Source: Tannerella sp.
GTDB lineage: Bacteria; Bacteroidota; Bacteroidia; Bacteroidales; Tannerellaceae
Length of the DNA: 37,079 bases
Assembly (NCBI GenBank): GCA_031272455.1
Contig: JAISTS010000042.1
Location: 1 to 37,079, forward strand
Reading direction: 5' to 3'
Part shown: piece by piece, positions 8,819-17,517 of the stretch
How the letters are laid out: every line of letters begins with the position of its first letter
How positions within the stretch are numbered: the first letter of the stretch is position 1
The notes under the pieces: generated by a model
Database searches by the model: none
Seen by the model: only the letters and a program-made list of their open reading frames with translations
Told to the model about the DNA's origin: nothing
Translations under genes and position numbers: made by a program

Positions 8819-8841
8819 CGGCAAAAGACAGATTATTTGAA

Positions 8842-9840
8842 GTGCGAACAGGAACGATAGATTTTGGAGAGCGTCCGGTCATACTTGCGCCGATGGAGGA
8901 CGTTACAGATGCGGCTTTCAGGCTGATGTGCAAGCGTTTCGGCGCGGATTTGGTTTACACCGAATTCGTGTCAGCCGACGCATTGATACGTCATATCGGC
9001 AAAACGGAGGCTAAGCTGAATATTTCGGACGATGAGCGTCCCGTGGCGATACAGATATACGGACGCGACCCCGACACGATGGCGGAGGCTGCCCGTATCT
9101 GCGAGGCGGCGGCGCCCGATATTATCGACCTGAATTTTGGCTGTCCGGTAAAGAAAATCGCTAACAAAGGCGCCGGTGCGGGCTTGCTGCGCGACATTCC
9201 GCTGATGCTGAATATCACCCGCGCGGTGGTTGACGCCGTAAAACTGCCCGTAACCGTCAAGACCCGTCTTGGATGGGATGCAAACAGTTTGATAATAAGC
9301 GATTTGGCAGAGCAGCTTCAAGACTGCGGGATAGCAGCTCTCACGATTCACGGGCGTACACGGGCGCAGATGTACAGCGGCGAGGCTAACTGGTCGTTGA
9401 TTGGCGAAGTGAAACGTAACCCGCGCATCACGATACCTGTCATCGGCAATGGCGACGTAACGTCTGCCGAGCAGTGCCGCGAGCGGTTTGAACGCTATGG
9501 CGTTGACGGAGTGATGATTGGACGCGCCACTTTCGGTCGTCCGTGGATTTTTCGCGAGATCAAACATCTGCTTCAAACGGGCGAAAACCTGCCGTCGGAG
9601 CCGTTTGCGTGGTATCTCGACGTCATCAAACAGCAGGTGCGCGACAGCGTCGAACGGCTCGACGAGCGGCGCGGGATATTGCATATCAGGCGACATCTTG
9701 CTGCGACGCCGATTTTCAAAGGTATTCCCGACTTTCGCCCGACGCGCGTGGCAATGCTGAGGGCGGAAACTGTAGCCGAATTGTTTGAAATAATGGACGA
9801 CATCAAAAAAAATTCTTACATTTGCGGGGTAAACCAATAA
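8842..9840 (+). CDS. dus: tRNA-dihydrouridine synthase (DusB-like)
   Basis: I start this gene at the GTG at 8842 (332 residues). The longer frame from ATG 8764 includes the promoter, and the protein beginning (M/V)RTGTIDFGERPVILAPMED matches the usual family N-terminus. The enzyme reduces uridines in the tRNA D-loop using FMN and NADPH. Family landmarks are APMEDVTDAAFR at 16-27, the catalytic cysteine C101 in LNFGCPVKK, GAG.LL near 111, TVKTRLGW, LTIHGRT.AQMY.G.A.W and the FMN phosphate loop IGNGD, followed by DGVMIGRATFGRPW. The length is normal. The 3' end carries the -7 box of the next gene. Confidence 0.93.
   Translation: MRTGTIDFGERPVILAPMEDVTDAAFRLMCKRFGADLVYTEFVSADALIRHIGKTEAKLNISDDERPVAIQIYGRDPDTMAEAARICEAAAPDIIDLNFGCPVKKIANKGAGAGLLRDIPLMLNITRAVVDAVKLPVTVKTRLGWDANSLIISDLAEQLQDCGIAALTIHGRTRAQMYSGEANWSLIGEVKRNPRITIPVIGNGDVTSAEQCRERFERYGVDGVMIGRATFGRPWIFREIKHLLQTGENLPSEPFAWYLDVIKQQVRDSVERLDERRGILHIRRHLAATPIFKGIPDFRPTRVAMLRAETVAELFEIMDDIKKNSYICGVNQ
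9817..9824 (+). promoter_or_regulatory. -7 box for the S9 peptidase, inside the dus 3' end
   Basis: TACATTTG matches TAnnTTTG and lies 27 bases upstream of the ATG at 9852. The nearest upstream TTTG (9784-9787) is 29 bases away, which is too far for an ideal -33 element. Confidence 0.45.
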
Positions 9841-9851
9841 AATTACATAAA

Positions 9852-11957
9852 ATGAAAACTAAATATCTGTGGCTTATGTCATTAGCAGCAATTTTAGCAG
9901 GCGGTTGCAGTCGGGAACGTAAGGAAGACGCCGGTAAACCGCTCGAAATCAATAACGTACTCACGGCAGACGAGATCGCTGCTGCGCGCTATACTCCCGA
10001 AATTATGTGGAAGATGGGGCGGGTGGGCAACAGCGCCATTGCACCGTCGGGCGAAAACGTTGCATACACGGTAACGTATTATAACACAGCCGAAAATCGC
10101 GGCATTACGAGTATCTATATACAGCCTGTCGGAGGTGGAGAGGCGCGTCAGCTGACCGATAACGCGGGCAGCGAAGGCAATGTCCGGTGGAGCGCCGACG
10201 GCAGCAGGCTCTATTTCACGAGCGACCGCAGCGGCGACGACCAGATTTGGAGCATACAACCCGATGGCAGCGGATTGGCGCAGATCTCGACCGTCGAAGG
10301 CGGGATTAACGGTTTCGGCTTTACGAATGACGGGAGCAAGCTGTTCTATATCAAGCAGGTAGCTGTCGAGAAACGACTGTCGGCAGAGCTGTATCCCGAT
10401 ATGGACAAGTCGAAAGCCCGCATTTACGACGACCTGATGGCACGCCACTGGAATTACTGGGACGAAGGCAAATATTCGCATATATTCATAGCGGAGATGA
10501 AAGACGGTAAAGTGACTGAGGGTAAGGATATTATGCCCGACGAGCCTTGGGATGCGCCGACAGCAACCTCGTTCGACGTCGCCGAGATAGCATGGAACAA
10601 CGCGGGCACGCAGCTCGCCTACACCTGCAAGAAACAGACGGGCACGGAATATGCCGTTTCGACCGATTCGGACATTTTTATTTACGACCTTGCAAGCGGT
10701 ACGACGCGGAATATCTGTAAAGAAGATGGCGTTCCCCCGATGGTGGGCTACGACAAATATCCCGTTTGGAGTCCCGACGACCGGCGCATAGCTTTCACTT
10801 CGATGCGTCGCGCGGGCAACGAGTCGGACAAGGATCGTCTGTTTGTCTGGGACGACGGCGTGATGCGCGACCTGACGGCAACGTTCGACTATAACGCTTC
10901 GAATATACGCTGGAACGGCGACGACGAGCTGCTCTTTATCGCGCCGATGGAGGCTACACATCAAGTCTGCGCAGTCGATATGAACGGCGCGGTGCGCACG
11001 CTGACTTCGGGCGACCACGACATCAACGCCTTCACCTTCGCCGACGGCAGGATGATAGCCGAAGTAGCGCATATCTCACGCGCCACAGAGCTGTATTCGG
11101 TTGACTTCACCGGCAGCGGAGCGCTTGCGCAACTGAGCGATGTCAACAAAGAAATTTTCGACAAGATACCGATGGGCGCCGTCGAAAAACGTTGGGTGAA
11201 GACCACCGACGGCAAGCAGATGCTGACCTGGGTTATCTTCCCGCCCGACTTCGATGCGACGAAGAAATATCCCACTTTGCTCTACTGTCAGGGCGGTCCG
11301 CAGAGCGTAGTAAGCCAGTTTTGGAGCTATCGCTGGAATCTTCAACTTATTGCTGCACAGGGATATATCGTTGTTGCGCCCAACCGTCGCGGCGTGCCCT
11401 CGTTTGGTCAGGAATGGCTCGACGAGATTTCGGGCGATTACAGCGGGCAGAATATACGCGACTATCTGAGCGCTATCGACGACGTCGCAGCCGAGCCTTG
11501 GAGCGACGAGACCCGCCTCGGATGCGTCGGCGCAAGCTATGGCGGCTATTCGGCGTTCTTCCTTGCGGGCAACCACGAGCGCCGCTTCAAAGCCTTCATA
11601 GCCCACTGCGGCATCTTCAATTTCGAGAGTATGTATGGCGGCACGGAAGAGCTGTGGTTCGTCAACAACGATTACAAGGGCGCATACTGGGACGACGACC
11701 CCGTTGCCCGCCGCTCGTATGCCAACTCGCCGCATAAGTTCGTAAACCGCTGGGATGCACCGATTTTGATCTTCACCGGCATAAACGACTACCGTATTCC
11801 GTATTCGCAAAGCCTCGAAGCATTCACGGCGGCGCGGCTGCACAACATCCCCGCGCGATTGGTCGTCTTCGACAACGAAGCGCATCAGGTGTTCAAGCCC
11901 CAAAACTCCGTAGTCTGGCATCGCGAGTTTTTTGGCTGGCTGGCGAAATATCTGTAA
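9852..11957 (+). CDS. S9-family prolyl-oligopeptidase-like lipoprotein (DPP5-like)
   Basis: The start at 9852 (701 residues) gives a clean lipoprotein signal, MKTKYLWLMSLAAILAGGC, with C19 as the lipidated cysteine. The longer in-frame ATG at 9822 falls inside the promoter box. Residues about 40-430 form a PD40/WD40-like beta-propeller with repeated blades such as VRWSADGSRLYFTSDRSG and PVWSPDDRRIAFTS. The C-terminal alpha/beta hydrolase has nucleophile S562 in GASYGGYS, D646 in GINDYRIPYSQ and H678 in NEAHQVF, a complete catalytic triad. The fold and motifs fit dipeptidyl-peptidase or acylaminoacyl-peptidase families used by Bacteroidota to trim peptides in the periplasm. Exact specificity (DPP5 against others) is inferred. 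Confidence 0.9.
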   Translation: MKTKYLWLMSLAAILAGGCSRERKEDAGKPLEINNVLTADEIAAARYTPEIMWKMGRVGNSAIAPSGENVAYTVTYYNTAENRGITSIYIQPVGGGEARQLTDNAGSEGNVRWSADGSRLYFTSDRSGDDQIWSIQPDGSGLAQISTVEGGINGFGFTNDGSKLFYIKQVAVEKRLSAELYPDMDKSKARIYDDLMARHWNYWDEGKYSHIFIAEMKDGKVTEGKDIMPDEPWDAPTATSFDVAEIAWNNAGTQLAYTCKKQTGTEYAVSTDSDIFIYDLASGTTRNICKEDGVPPMVGYDKYPVWSPDDRRIAFTSMRRAGNESDKDRLFVWDDGVMRDLTATFDYNASNIRWNGDDELLFIAPMEATHQVCAVDMNGAVRTLTSGDHDINAFTFADGRMIAEVAHISRATELYSVDFTGSGALAQLSDVNKEIFDKIPMGAVEKRWVKTTDGKQMLTWVIFPPDFDATKKYPTLLYCQGGPQSVVSQFWSYRWNLQLIAAQGYIVVAPNRRGVPSFGQEWLDEISGDYSGQNIRDYLSAIDDVAAEPWSDETRLGCVGASYGGYSAFFLAGNHERRFKAFIAHCGIFNFESMYGGTEELWFVNNDYKGAYWDDDPVARRSYANSPHKFVNRWDAPILIFTGINDYRIPYSQSLEAFTAARLHNIPARLVVFDNEAHQVFKPQNSVVWHREFFGWLAKYL

Positions 11958-11999
11958 AATTACTGCAAAAACTGATTCAATTTTTAAATAGTTGCAACG

Positions 12000-13583
12000 A
12001 TGAAAACGAATTTTCTGATTTTATTTGGTCTGATGCCGATGTTTGCTGTCGGTCAGACTGTTGTCGGCGATTATGACGACGACGAGAACTATCTTGAGTG
12101 TACGACGGTAACGGTCGGACGGCTGGCTTCGGTTGATGGCGCCGTTATGACTTCGCATGCCGACGACAGCCGACGCCGCAGGACGGATATTTACGTCATT
12201 CCTGCAGCCGACCATCCCAAAGGGACGATGAAAACGCTGTATCAAAGCATCCCTGCGCCCAACGAGAAAGGCAAGATGCCGCGTTATAATATGGTAGCGG
12301 CGGGACAGCTGCCCGAAGCCGAGCACACCTATCAGTTTTTCAATTCCGCTTATCCCTGCCTTAACGAGAAGCAGCTGGCTATCGGCGAAGCGACCTTCGG
12401 CGGGCGGCGCGAATGTGTTGCCGACACCGGCTTGATCGACATCAACAGTCTGTGTATGTTGCTATTAGAGCGCTGTACTACTGCCCGACAGGCTATCCGT
12501 ACTGCCGGTGAACTGATGGATCGCTACGGCTATAACGATGTCGGCGAGTGCTTGACGATAGCCGACCGTCAGGAGGTATGGCATTTGGAAATCGTCGGTC
12601 CCGGGCGCAAAAAGATCGGCGCGGTATGGGTAGCCCAGCGCGTGCCCGACGGGCATATCTCCGTCAACGCCAACGCCTCGCGTATCGAGGAGATTGACTT
12701 GAAAAACAAGGATTATTTTATGGCGTCGGCAAATATCTATTCCGTCGCCGAGGAAAATGGCTGGTACGATCCCAAGAAGGATGTGTTTCGCTTTGCTTAC
12801 GTATATGCGCCCACGACACGCACCTCGCTTGCCTGCCGTCGTCGCGAATGGCGGGTGTTCAATCTGCTTGCCCCCTCGCTCGGACTCAATCCAAACAGCG
12901 AACATTACCCGTTCTCGGTCAAACCCGACACTTTGGTGAGCAAGGAAGACATCGCGCGGGTGTTCAAGGACTATTACGAGGGGACGGAATTTGACGCGCG
13001 CAGCACCTTGACCGTTGGCGACCGCAACCGTCAGCAGGTCATTTCGCCTGTCGCAAGTCCGTTTATGAAATCGGATGAGCAGCGTCTGCACCGTATTCGT
13101 GCCGAGCGTTCGATAGCCGTGTCGGTTACCGTTTATGCCACTATTTTGCAATGTCGCAGCTGGTTGCCTGACGAGATTGGCGGCTTGTGTTGGTTGGCTT
13201 ACGACAGCCCCGTAACTTCGGTTTACATACCGTTTTATGGCAGCGTACGCTATATGCCCGATTCTTATAAGGCTGACGGTCGTTTGACGGGTTTCAGCCG
13301 CGAGTCGGCGTGGTGGGCTTACCACCGCTTGACAACGCTTGTGTCGCAACGCTGGGGCGAGATGCTGCCGGAGGTTGACAGCGTATGGGCGCCGATGCAG
13401 ACCGAACTGTTTGATAATCAGCCTGCTGTCGAAGCTGAAGCCTTAACGCTGCTCAAACAGGGCAAACGCGCCGAGGCTATAGATTTCCTGACGAAATACG
13501 GCAACGACCACGCCAATAAAGCCGTCGAAACAGCTTGGAAGACAGGCGACTATCTCTGGAACACTTTCGACGGGCTGTGGTAG
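12000..13583 (+). CDS. Secreted C69-family dipeptidase
   Basis: The 527-residue protein has a signal peptide (MKTNFLILFGLMPMFAVGQ) and a short acidic propeptide. C34 follows, in ECTTVTVGRLASVDGAVMTSHADD. In peptidase family C69 (PepD) the cysteine of this C-T-T motif becomes the N-terminal nucleophile after autoprocessing. Further motifs such as GEATFGGRRE, ECLTIADRQEVWHLEIVGPG, VSVNANASRI and W..P.G.GL are spread along the family core. The enzyme cleaves dipeptides. It begins 42 bases after the S9 peptidase on the same strand, and no separate promoter is clear. The two probably form a peptide-utilisation operon. Its stop is 1 base from the stop of the convergent surface protein. Confidence 0.9.
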   Translation: MKTNFLILFGLMPMFAVGQTVVGDYDDDENYLECTTVTVGRLASVDGAVMTSHADDSRRRRTDIYVIPAADHPKGTMKTLYQSIPAPNEKGKMPRYNMVAAGQLPEAEHTYQFFNSAYPCLNEKQLAIGEATFGGRRECVADTGLIDINSLCMLLLERCTTARQAIRTAGELMDRYGYNDVGECLTIADRQEVWHLEIVGPGRKKIGAVWVAQRVPDGHISVNANASRIEEIDLKNKDYFMASANIYSVAEENGWYDPKKDVFRFAYVYAPTTRTSLACRRREWRVFNLLAPSLGLNPNSEHYPFSVKPDTLVSKEDIARVFKDYYEGTEFDARSTLTVGDRNRQQVISPVASPFMKSDEQRLHRIRAERSIAVSVTVYATILQCRSWLPDEIGGLCWLAYDSPVTSVYIPFYGSVRYMPDSYKADGRLTGFSRESAWWAYHRLTTLVSQRWGEMLPEVDSVWAPMQTELFDNQPAVEAEALTLLKQGKRAEAIDFLTKYGNDHANKAVETAWKTGDYLWNTFDGLW

Positions 13584-13584
13584 G

Positions 13585-14517
13585 TCAGCGTATCGACACC
13601 TTGAAGCGCCGGTTATCCTGCACGACGATATAAATACCGTTGGCAAGCGGAATCGAGCTGACGCCTTCAGCTATATTGGCTTTCTTCACAAGCTGCCCTT
13701 CGAGATTATACACCGACAGGGCTGAAGTCTTTGCCGCACTGACATAGAGGCGACCGTCGCTTGCCCAAACCGACTGTTCTTCAATCGGTTCGTTGCCCGT
13801 ATAATCCGCTCCGATATAGACAACCACCGGTCCGGTGATGTTGACTATCTGATATTCATACGTACCGTCGTTGAGCAGGGTGCCCGTTAGCAGTTCGTTT
13901 TCGTTATCGACAACGCGGCTCGTCTTGACGCCAAGTATATCGCGTGCATATTTCACTGTAAATGTGAACGTTGTCGAAGATTCGATATAATGCACTCCTG
14001 CTGCGGGCGTAACGGTTGCTCCGGGTATTTCGGGCAGATAGACGGCGCGAACAAGCGGGGGCAGGGTAGTACCTACGCCGATAGTAATCTTGGTCGGCAG
14101 GCTGGCAAACTGAGTGTTAGCTATCGCTTTATAGCGCACGAGATAAACACCCGGCAGCAGCTCTTCGATAGTCTTACGTCCGGAGTAGGGTGCATCCCAT
14201 GTTGCGCTGCCTTCGGTTTTATACTGCATCGAGTCGTTGACGTTTATTATCTGTCCGTCGCTGTATCCGGCAAACGATTCGCGGACGCCTGTTACATTGG
14301 GCGGGGTGGGTCGTGGTGGGATATATAGCATCTGCGCCGGACTGTTGTAAGCTGCGCCTGCCGAGCTGACTTTGACGATAGAGACGGTCGTATCGAACCA
14401 TTCTTCGGGAATGTCGAGCGTACTGGTGATGCTTTGCGTTGCGCCTCCGTTGAGGCTGTAATTGCCCGCGACGAAATTAATCAGGTCTTCGTCAATATAT
14501 TCGATGCCGACATTGGG
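13585..14517 (-). repeat. C-terminal module, paralogous copy 1
   Basis: Residues 669-978 of this protein align along their full length with residues 1139-1453 of the upstream protein. Shared landmarks are the IDY.NE.LIN start, PRPxPP/PRRPAAPV, ADG/SDGQI, MQY+T, the LPGVYL.RYKAI core, T.TPAAG.H and the VWA..G..Y.. T9SS tail. The boundary is approximate. Confidence 0.75.
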
Positions 14518-16521
14518 AATGGCTTCTTTCACCGTGATAGGAATTGTTACCGTACAGGACAGGTTTGTAAGGTCTTCGACCGTAACTGTAACCGAGGTCA
14601 AGCCCGATGTTACGCCATAAATGGACAGTATTCCGCCGCTCAGCGATGCCGTAGCGATAGCGCTGTTGGGCGGAGTATTTATTGATATGATAGTCAGGGC
14701 GTCAGCCGGTAAGTTCTGGTCGTCGGCTATGCTGTCGCCGTCGAATGTTACCGTTTCGCCAACCGACAGTACGGCAGCGGCTGCAGGGTCGGGTGTAGGC
14801 GTATAAGGCGGCACATATACCGGAATAGTTATGCTGATAATATTGCTGATATTGCGCACTTCGTCTTTGGCAATGATATAGACTGTATGCGTGTTGTTAT
14901 CGGTAAAGTTTATCGACGCAATAGAATCAATATCAATGACATTGGCGTTGTTGAAGCGCGTTTTTGCCGGCAGGGGGAAGAAGTCGGCAAACGAGGTCGG
15001 CGCTGTCGCCGGATCAAGGAGGTAATAGAATTTACCGCGTTTGCTACCCTCGTTCACTTGGAATTTCACCTTTGCGGGATAGTTGCCTCCGCTTATGGAA
15101 CGTATGGCGCCGATAGGTGTAAGTATGGGTGGATCGTCGTCGGCAAGGATTTTCAGCGTAAATGGTGTTGGTGCCGAGCCTTCGTTTGAGCGTGTGGCGA
15201 CGTTTTTTTGCGCCCAGACGTATGCTGTGTGCATAGTGCCGCTGTTGAGATGCACGTATGAAATATTGTCAATCAGCGCACCGCCCGGACCGACGACCTT
15301 AGGCGTATAGATATTGTCGGCGGTGATAAAGAGCGAGTCCATACGGGTGTTGAAGTTATAGTGCATCAGCGCGTCGTAGTCCGACACGATTTTGTAAGCT
15401 ATGCCGTCGGCGTTACTGACTGCGGGTGCTTGAAAACCAAGCACCTCGCCCGGTTTCATCGCTACGGTATCGGTGATTGACGTTGCCGTCTCGTCGTAGT
15501 CGTAATCGAAAGATGACCCGATGGTTGGCGACGTGCCTCCGGTCGTTTTCAGCGTCAGTTTGAAGGCTTTATGTATGCCATTGCCTGCGTGTCCGCCATT
15601 CGGGAGCGCGTCTTCGTCGGTATATATTCCGGCGTTGTCAGCCTGAATCTGGTCAACCTTATTGATGCTGTTGTATTCCATCAGTTCGGCGGCAAACAGG
15701 ATATTGGCAGTGTCTAACTTGAATATCGGGCGCACACCCATCGACACTCCGACGCCTTCAAAATTGATGTCGGCATCGGACTTGACCACGAGTTTGAAAT
15801 CTTCGTTGGCGGCAATTCGCGGAGTAAGCCAGTAGTAAACATTGAAAAATTCGTCCTGCAACGCGCCTTTCAAGCCCGCGCCTCTGAAATTATCCGCACC
15901 TGATGGCATTGCATAAGTAGATGCGGGCAGAGGATTGCCGCCTTTTGTCCAATACACTTTATTGGCGTTCGTAGCGGACAAATCCTGATAAGGCGTGCCC
16001 CAAGGTAGATAAAATTTTGCATTTGCACTTGATGTTCCCGCAACAGAAGTAACGGCATTATTCCAATAATCGGCGCTGGTAGCTGTCGTGGGGACATTGG
16101 CAAGTTCGGCAGCCGTAAAGCTGTTGGTGAACGATGCCCCGTTAAGCCAGCTGTTCAGGCTTGACGAAGCCCAGGTACTGCCTAAAGCGCCGTAGGGCTG
16201 GCTGTCGAGCACATATTCGCTCAGCAGCGTTATCTTGCCGTCTGATGCTTCTTCGCCCATAATACGCCATACTATCGGCGTCTCGGTCGATTCGTAAGCT
16301 GTGGCGGGACCGCGATTGGTATAAGGCACATTATCAAGCACATAATATAAGGATGTAGCGTGTTTATAATGTCCGAAATAGATAAAACTGCTTTGGTGGA
16401 ACAGTCCTCTTGTCGTTGTCATATCCACGCCGTGATTGACTTTCACCTGAGCGAAAACACTCGCCGATGCCAGCGCCATAGCGAGGTAAATTGCATATTT
16501 TATTGACTTATCAGATTTCAT
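13585..16521 (-). CDS. Large T9SS cargo protein with DUF6273-like N-terminal domain
   Basis: This 978-residue secreted protein has a signal peptide (about 1-24, ending FAQ). Residues about 45-275 contain PIVWRIMGEEASDGKITLLSE, then TWASSSLNSWLNG and finally GVSMGVRPIFKLD. That order of W-R-I, L-L-S-E, S-L-N-S-W-L-N and G-V-R-P resembles the DUF6273/lectin-like domain of bacterial surface proteins. Beta-sandwich repeats fill the middle. Residues 669-978 are a module paralogous to the end of the next gene, finishing in a T9SS tail (LSVYNLEGQLV...LANGIYIVV...KVSIR). A surface-adhesion role is inferred. It lies 48 bases behind the 1453-residue gene on the same strand and is probably co-transcribed with it. 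Confidence 0.82.
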   Translation of the reverse strand: MKSDKSIKYAIYLAMALASASVFAQVKVNHGVDMTTTRGLFHQSSFIYFGHYKHATSLYYVLDNVPYTNRGPATAYESTETPIVWRIMGEEASDGKITLLSEYVLDSQPYGALGSTWASSSLNSWLNGASFTNSFTAAELANVPTTATSADYWNNAVTSVAGTSSANAKFYLPWGTPYQDLSATNANKVYWTKGGNPLPASTYAMPSGADNFRGAGLKGALQDEFFNVYYWLTPRIAANEDFKLVVKSDADINFEGVGVSMGVRPIFKLDTANILFAAELMEYNSINKVDQIQADNAGIYTDEDALPNGGHAGNGIHKAFKLTLKTTGGTSPTIGSSFDYDYDETATSITDTVAMKPGEVLGFQAPAVSNADGIAYKIVSDYDALMHYNFNTRMDSLFITADNIYTPKVVGPGGALIDNISYVHLNSGTMHTAYVWAQKNVATRSNEGSAPTPFTLKILADDDPPILTPIGAIRSISGGNYPAKVKFQVNEGSKRGKFYYLLDPATAPTSFADFFPLPAKTRFNNANVIDIDSIASINFTDNNTHTVYIIAKDEVRNISNIISITIPVYVPPYTPTPDPAAAAVLSVGETVTFDGDSIADDQNLPADALTIISINTPPNSAIATASLSGGILSIYGVTSGLTSVTVTVEDLTNLSCTVTIPITVKEAIPNVGIEYIDEDLINFVAGNYSLNGGATQSITSTLDIPEEWFDTTVSIVKVSSAGAAYNSPAQMLYIPPRPTPPNVTGVRESFAGYSDGQIINVNDSMQYKTEGSATWDAPYSGRKTIEELLPGVYLVRYKAIANTQFASLPTKITIGVGTTLPPLVRAVYLPEIPGATVTPAAGVHYIESSTTFTFTVKYARDILGVKTSRVVDNENELLTGTLLNDGTYEYQIVNITGPVVVYIGADYTGNEPIEEQSVWASDGRLYVSAAKTSALSVYNLEGQLVKKANIAEGVSSIPLANGIYIVVQDNRRFKVSIR

Positions 16522-16529
16522 ATCTTTAA

Positions 16530-16556
16530 TTTTTTAATTCTTAATTTTAATTAATC
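16530..16556. repeat. AT-rich microrepeat between two surface-protein genes
   Basis: The 48-base gap is almost pure A/T and repeats TTAATT/TTAATTCTTAATTTTAATT. The minus strand matches the microrepeats at 5070-5100 and 24246-24283. Confidence 0.55.
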
Positions 16557-16569
16557 GTTTGTGAATAAA

Positions 16570-17517
16570 CTACTTAACAATTACTTTATGCGTTTCGCCT
16601 TCGGGCAGCACGACGATATAGACGCCTTTTGCTAACGGCACGGTCGTTATGCCTCCTGCTACTTCCATCCGTTTGACAAGCACTCCGTTGATGGAATAGA
16701 TGTCAACCGCAGTGCGCTCTGTCGCTTCGATGCAGACGGCGCCCTCGTAAGCCCAAACGCCGGTGTTGTCGATGTTTTCGTTGCCGACGGTTTCGGGTCC
16801 GATCACTATCTTGATGTTTTCGCGAACCGAATGGATGATGTAATCGTATCCGCCCGAAATGTTCTTGACGCCCGTAAGCGCTTCTTCCGAGCCTCCGGCA
16901 ACGCGGTCGGTAGCGACTTTCAGCACTCTGCCGTTAAACGTGAGCGTGAAGGCGAAGTCGTCGCCCGACGCTACTTGGTGGGCGCCTGCCGCCGGTGTCG
17001 TTGTTACGCCTTCGACGTAGGGGATAATGATTTCGCGCATTATGGACGGCATATTACGTGTAATCACCTCTATCACAGCCGTATAACTGGCGAACGCCAC
17101 ATTTTGTATTGCCTTATAGCGGATATAATAGACGCCGCCGGGCAGGTCGTCGAGCCGTGTAAATCCGGCGGGTATATCTATCCAGTCGCCTGTCGGACTT
17201 GTGCGATACTGCATCGCGTCGGTAACGCCTGTTATCAATCCGTCGGCAAAGCCTGTTCCCGATTCTTCCTGTACCTGAAGCACGGGTGCGGCGGGACGTC
17301 GCGGCACGGTGATATACTGCGGCAGGCTTCGTGCGCTGCTGTTTGCGGGGTCGGCAGCCTCATTCTTCAGCCCGTTGGCTACGTCGTTCATCCAGCTTTC
17401 GGGGATGGATATGGCGCCGTTGACGGGTTTCACGGGGCTGCCATCATTAAAGACGTAAGCCGTGTCGTTGCTGATATTGATCAGTGTCTCGTTGACATAA
17501 TCAATTATGGCATTTGG
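16570..17517 (-). repeat. C-terminal module, paralogous copy 2
   Basis: Residues 1139-1453 correspond to residues 669-978 of the downstream protein. Copy length is 315 against 310 residues. The copies have diverged a lot, but they keep the same order of conserved blocks, so the pair looks like an old duplication. Boundary approximate. Confidence 0.75.

Noticed and set aside
8764-8841. N-terminal extension of the Dus protein.
   Set aside because: It holds the promoter of the gene itself and does not match the family N-terminus.
9894-11072. 392-residue open frame on the minus strand.
   Set aside because: Antisense to the S9 peptidase propeller, with no domain pattern. Explained by codon bias of the real gene.
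11076-11921. 281-residue open frame on the minus strand.
   Set aside because: Antisense to the S9 catalytic domain; lacks domain signals.
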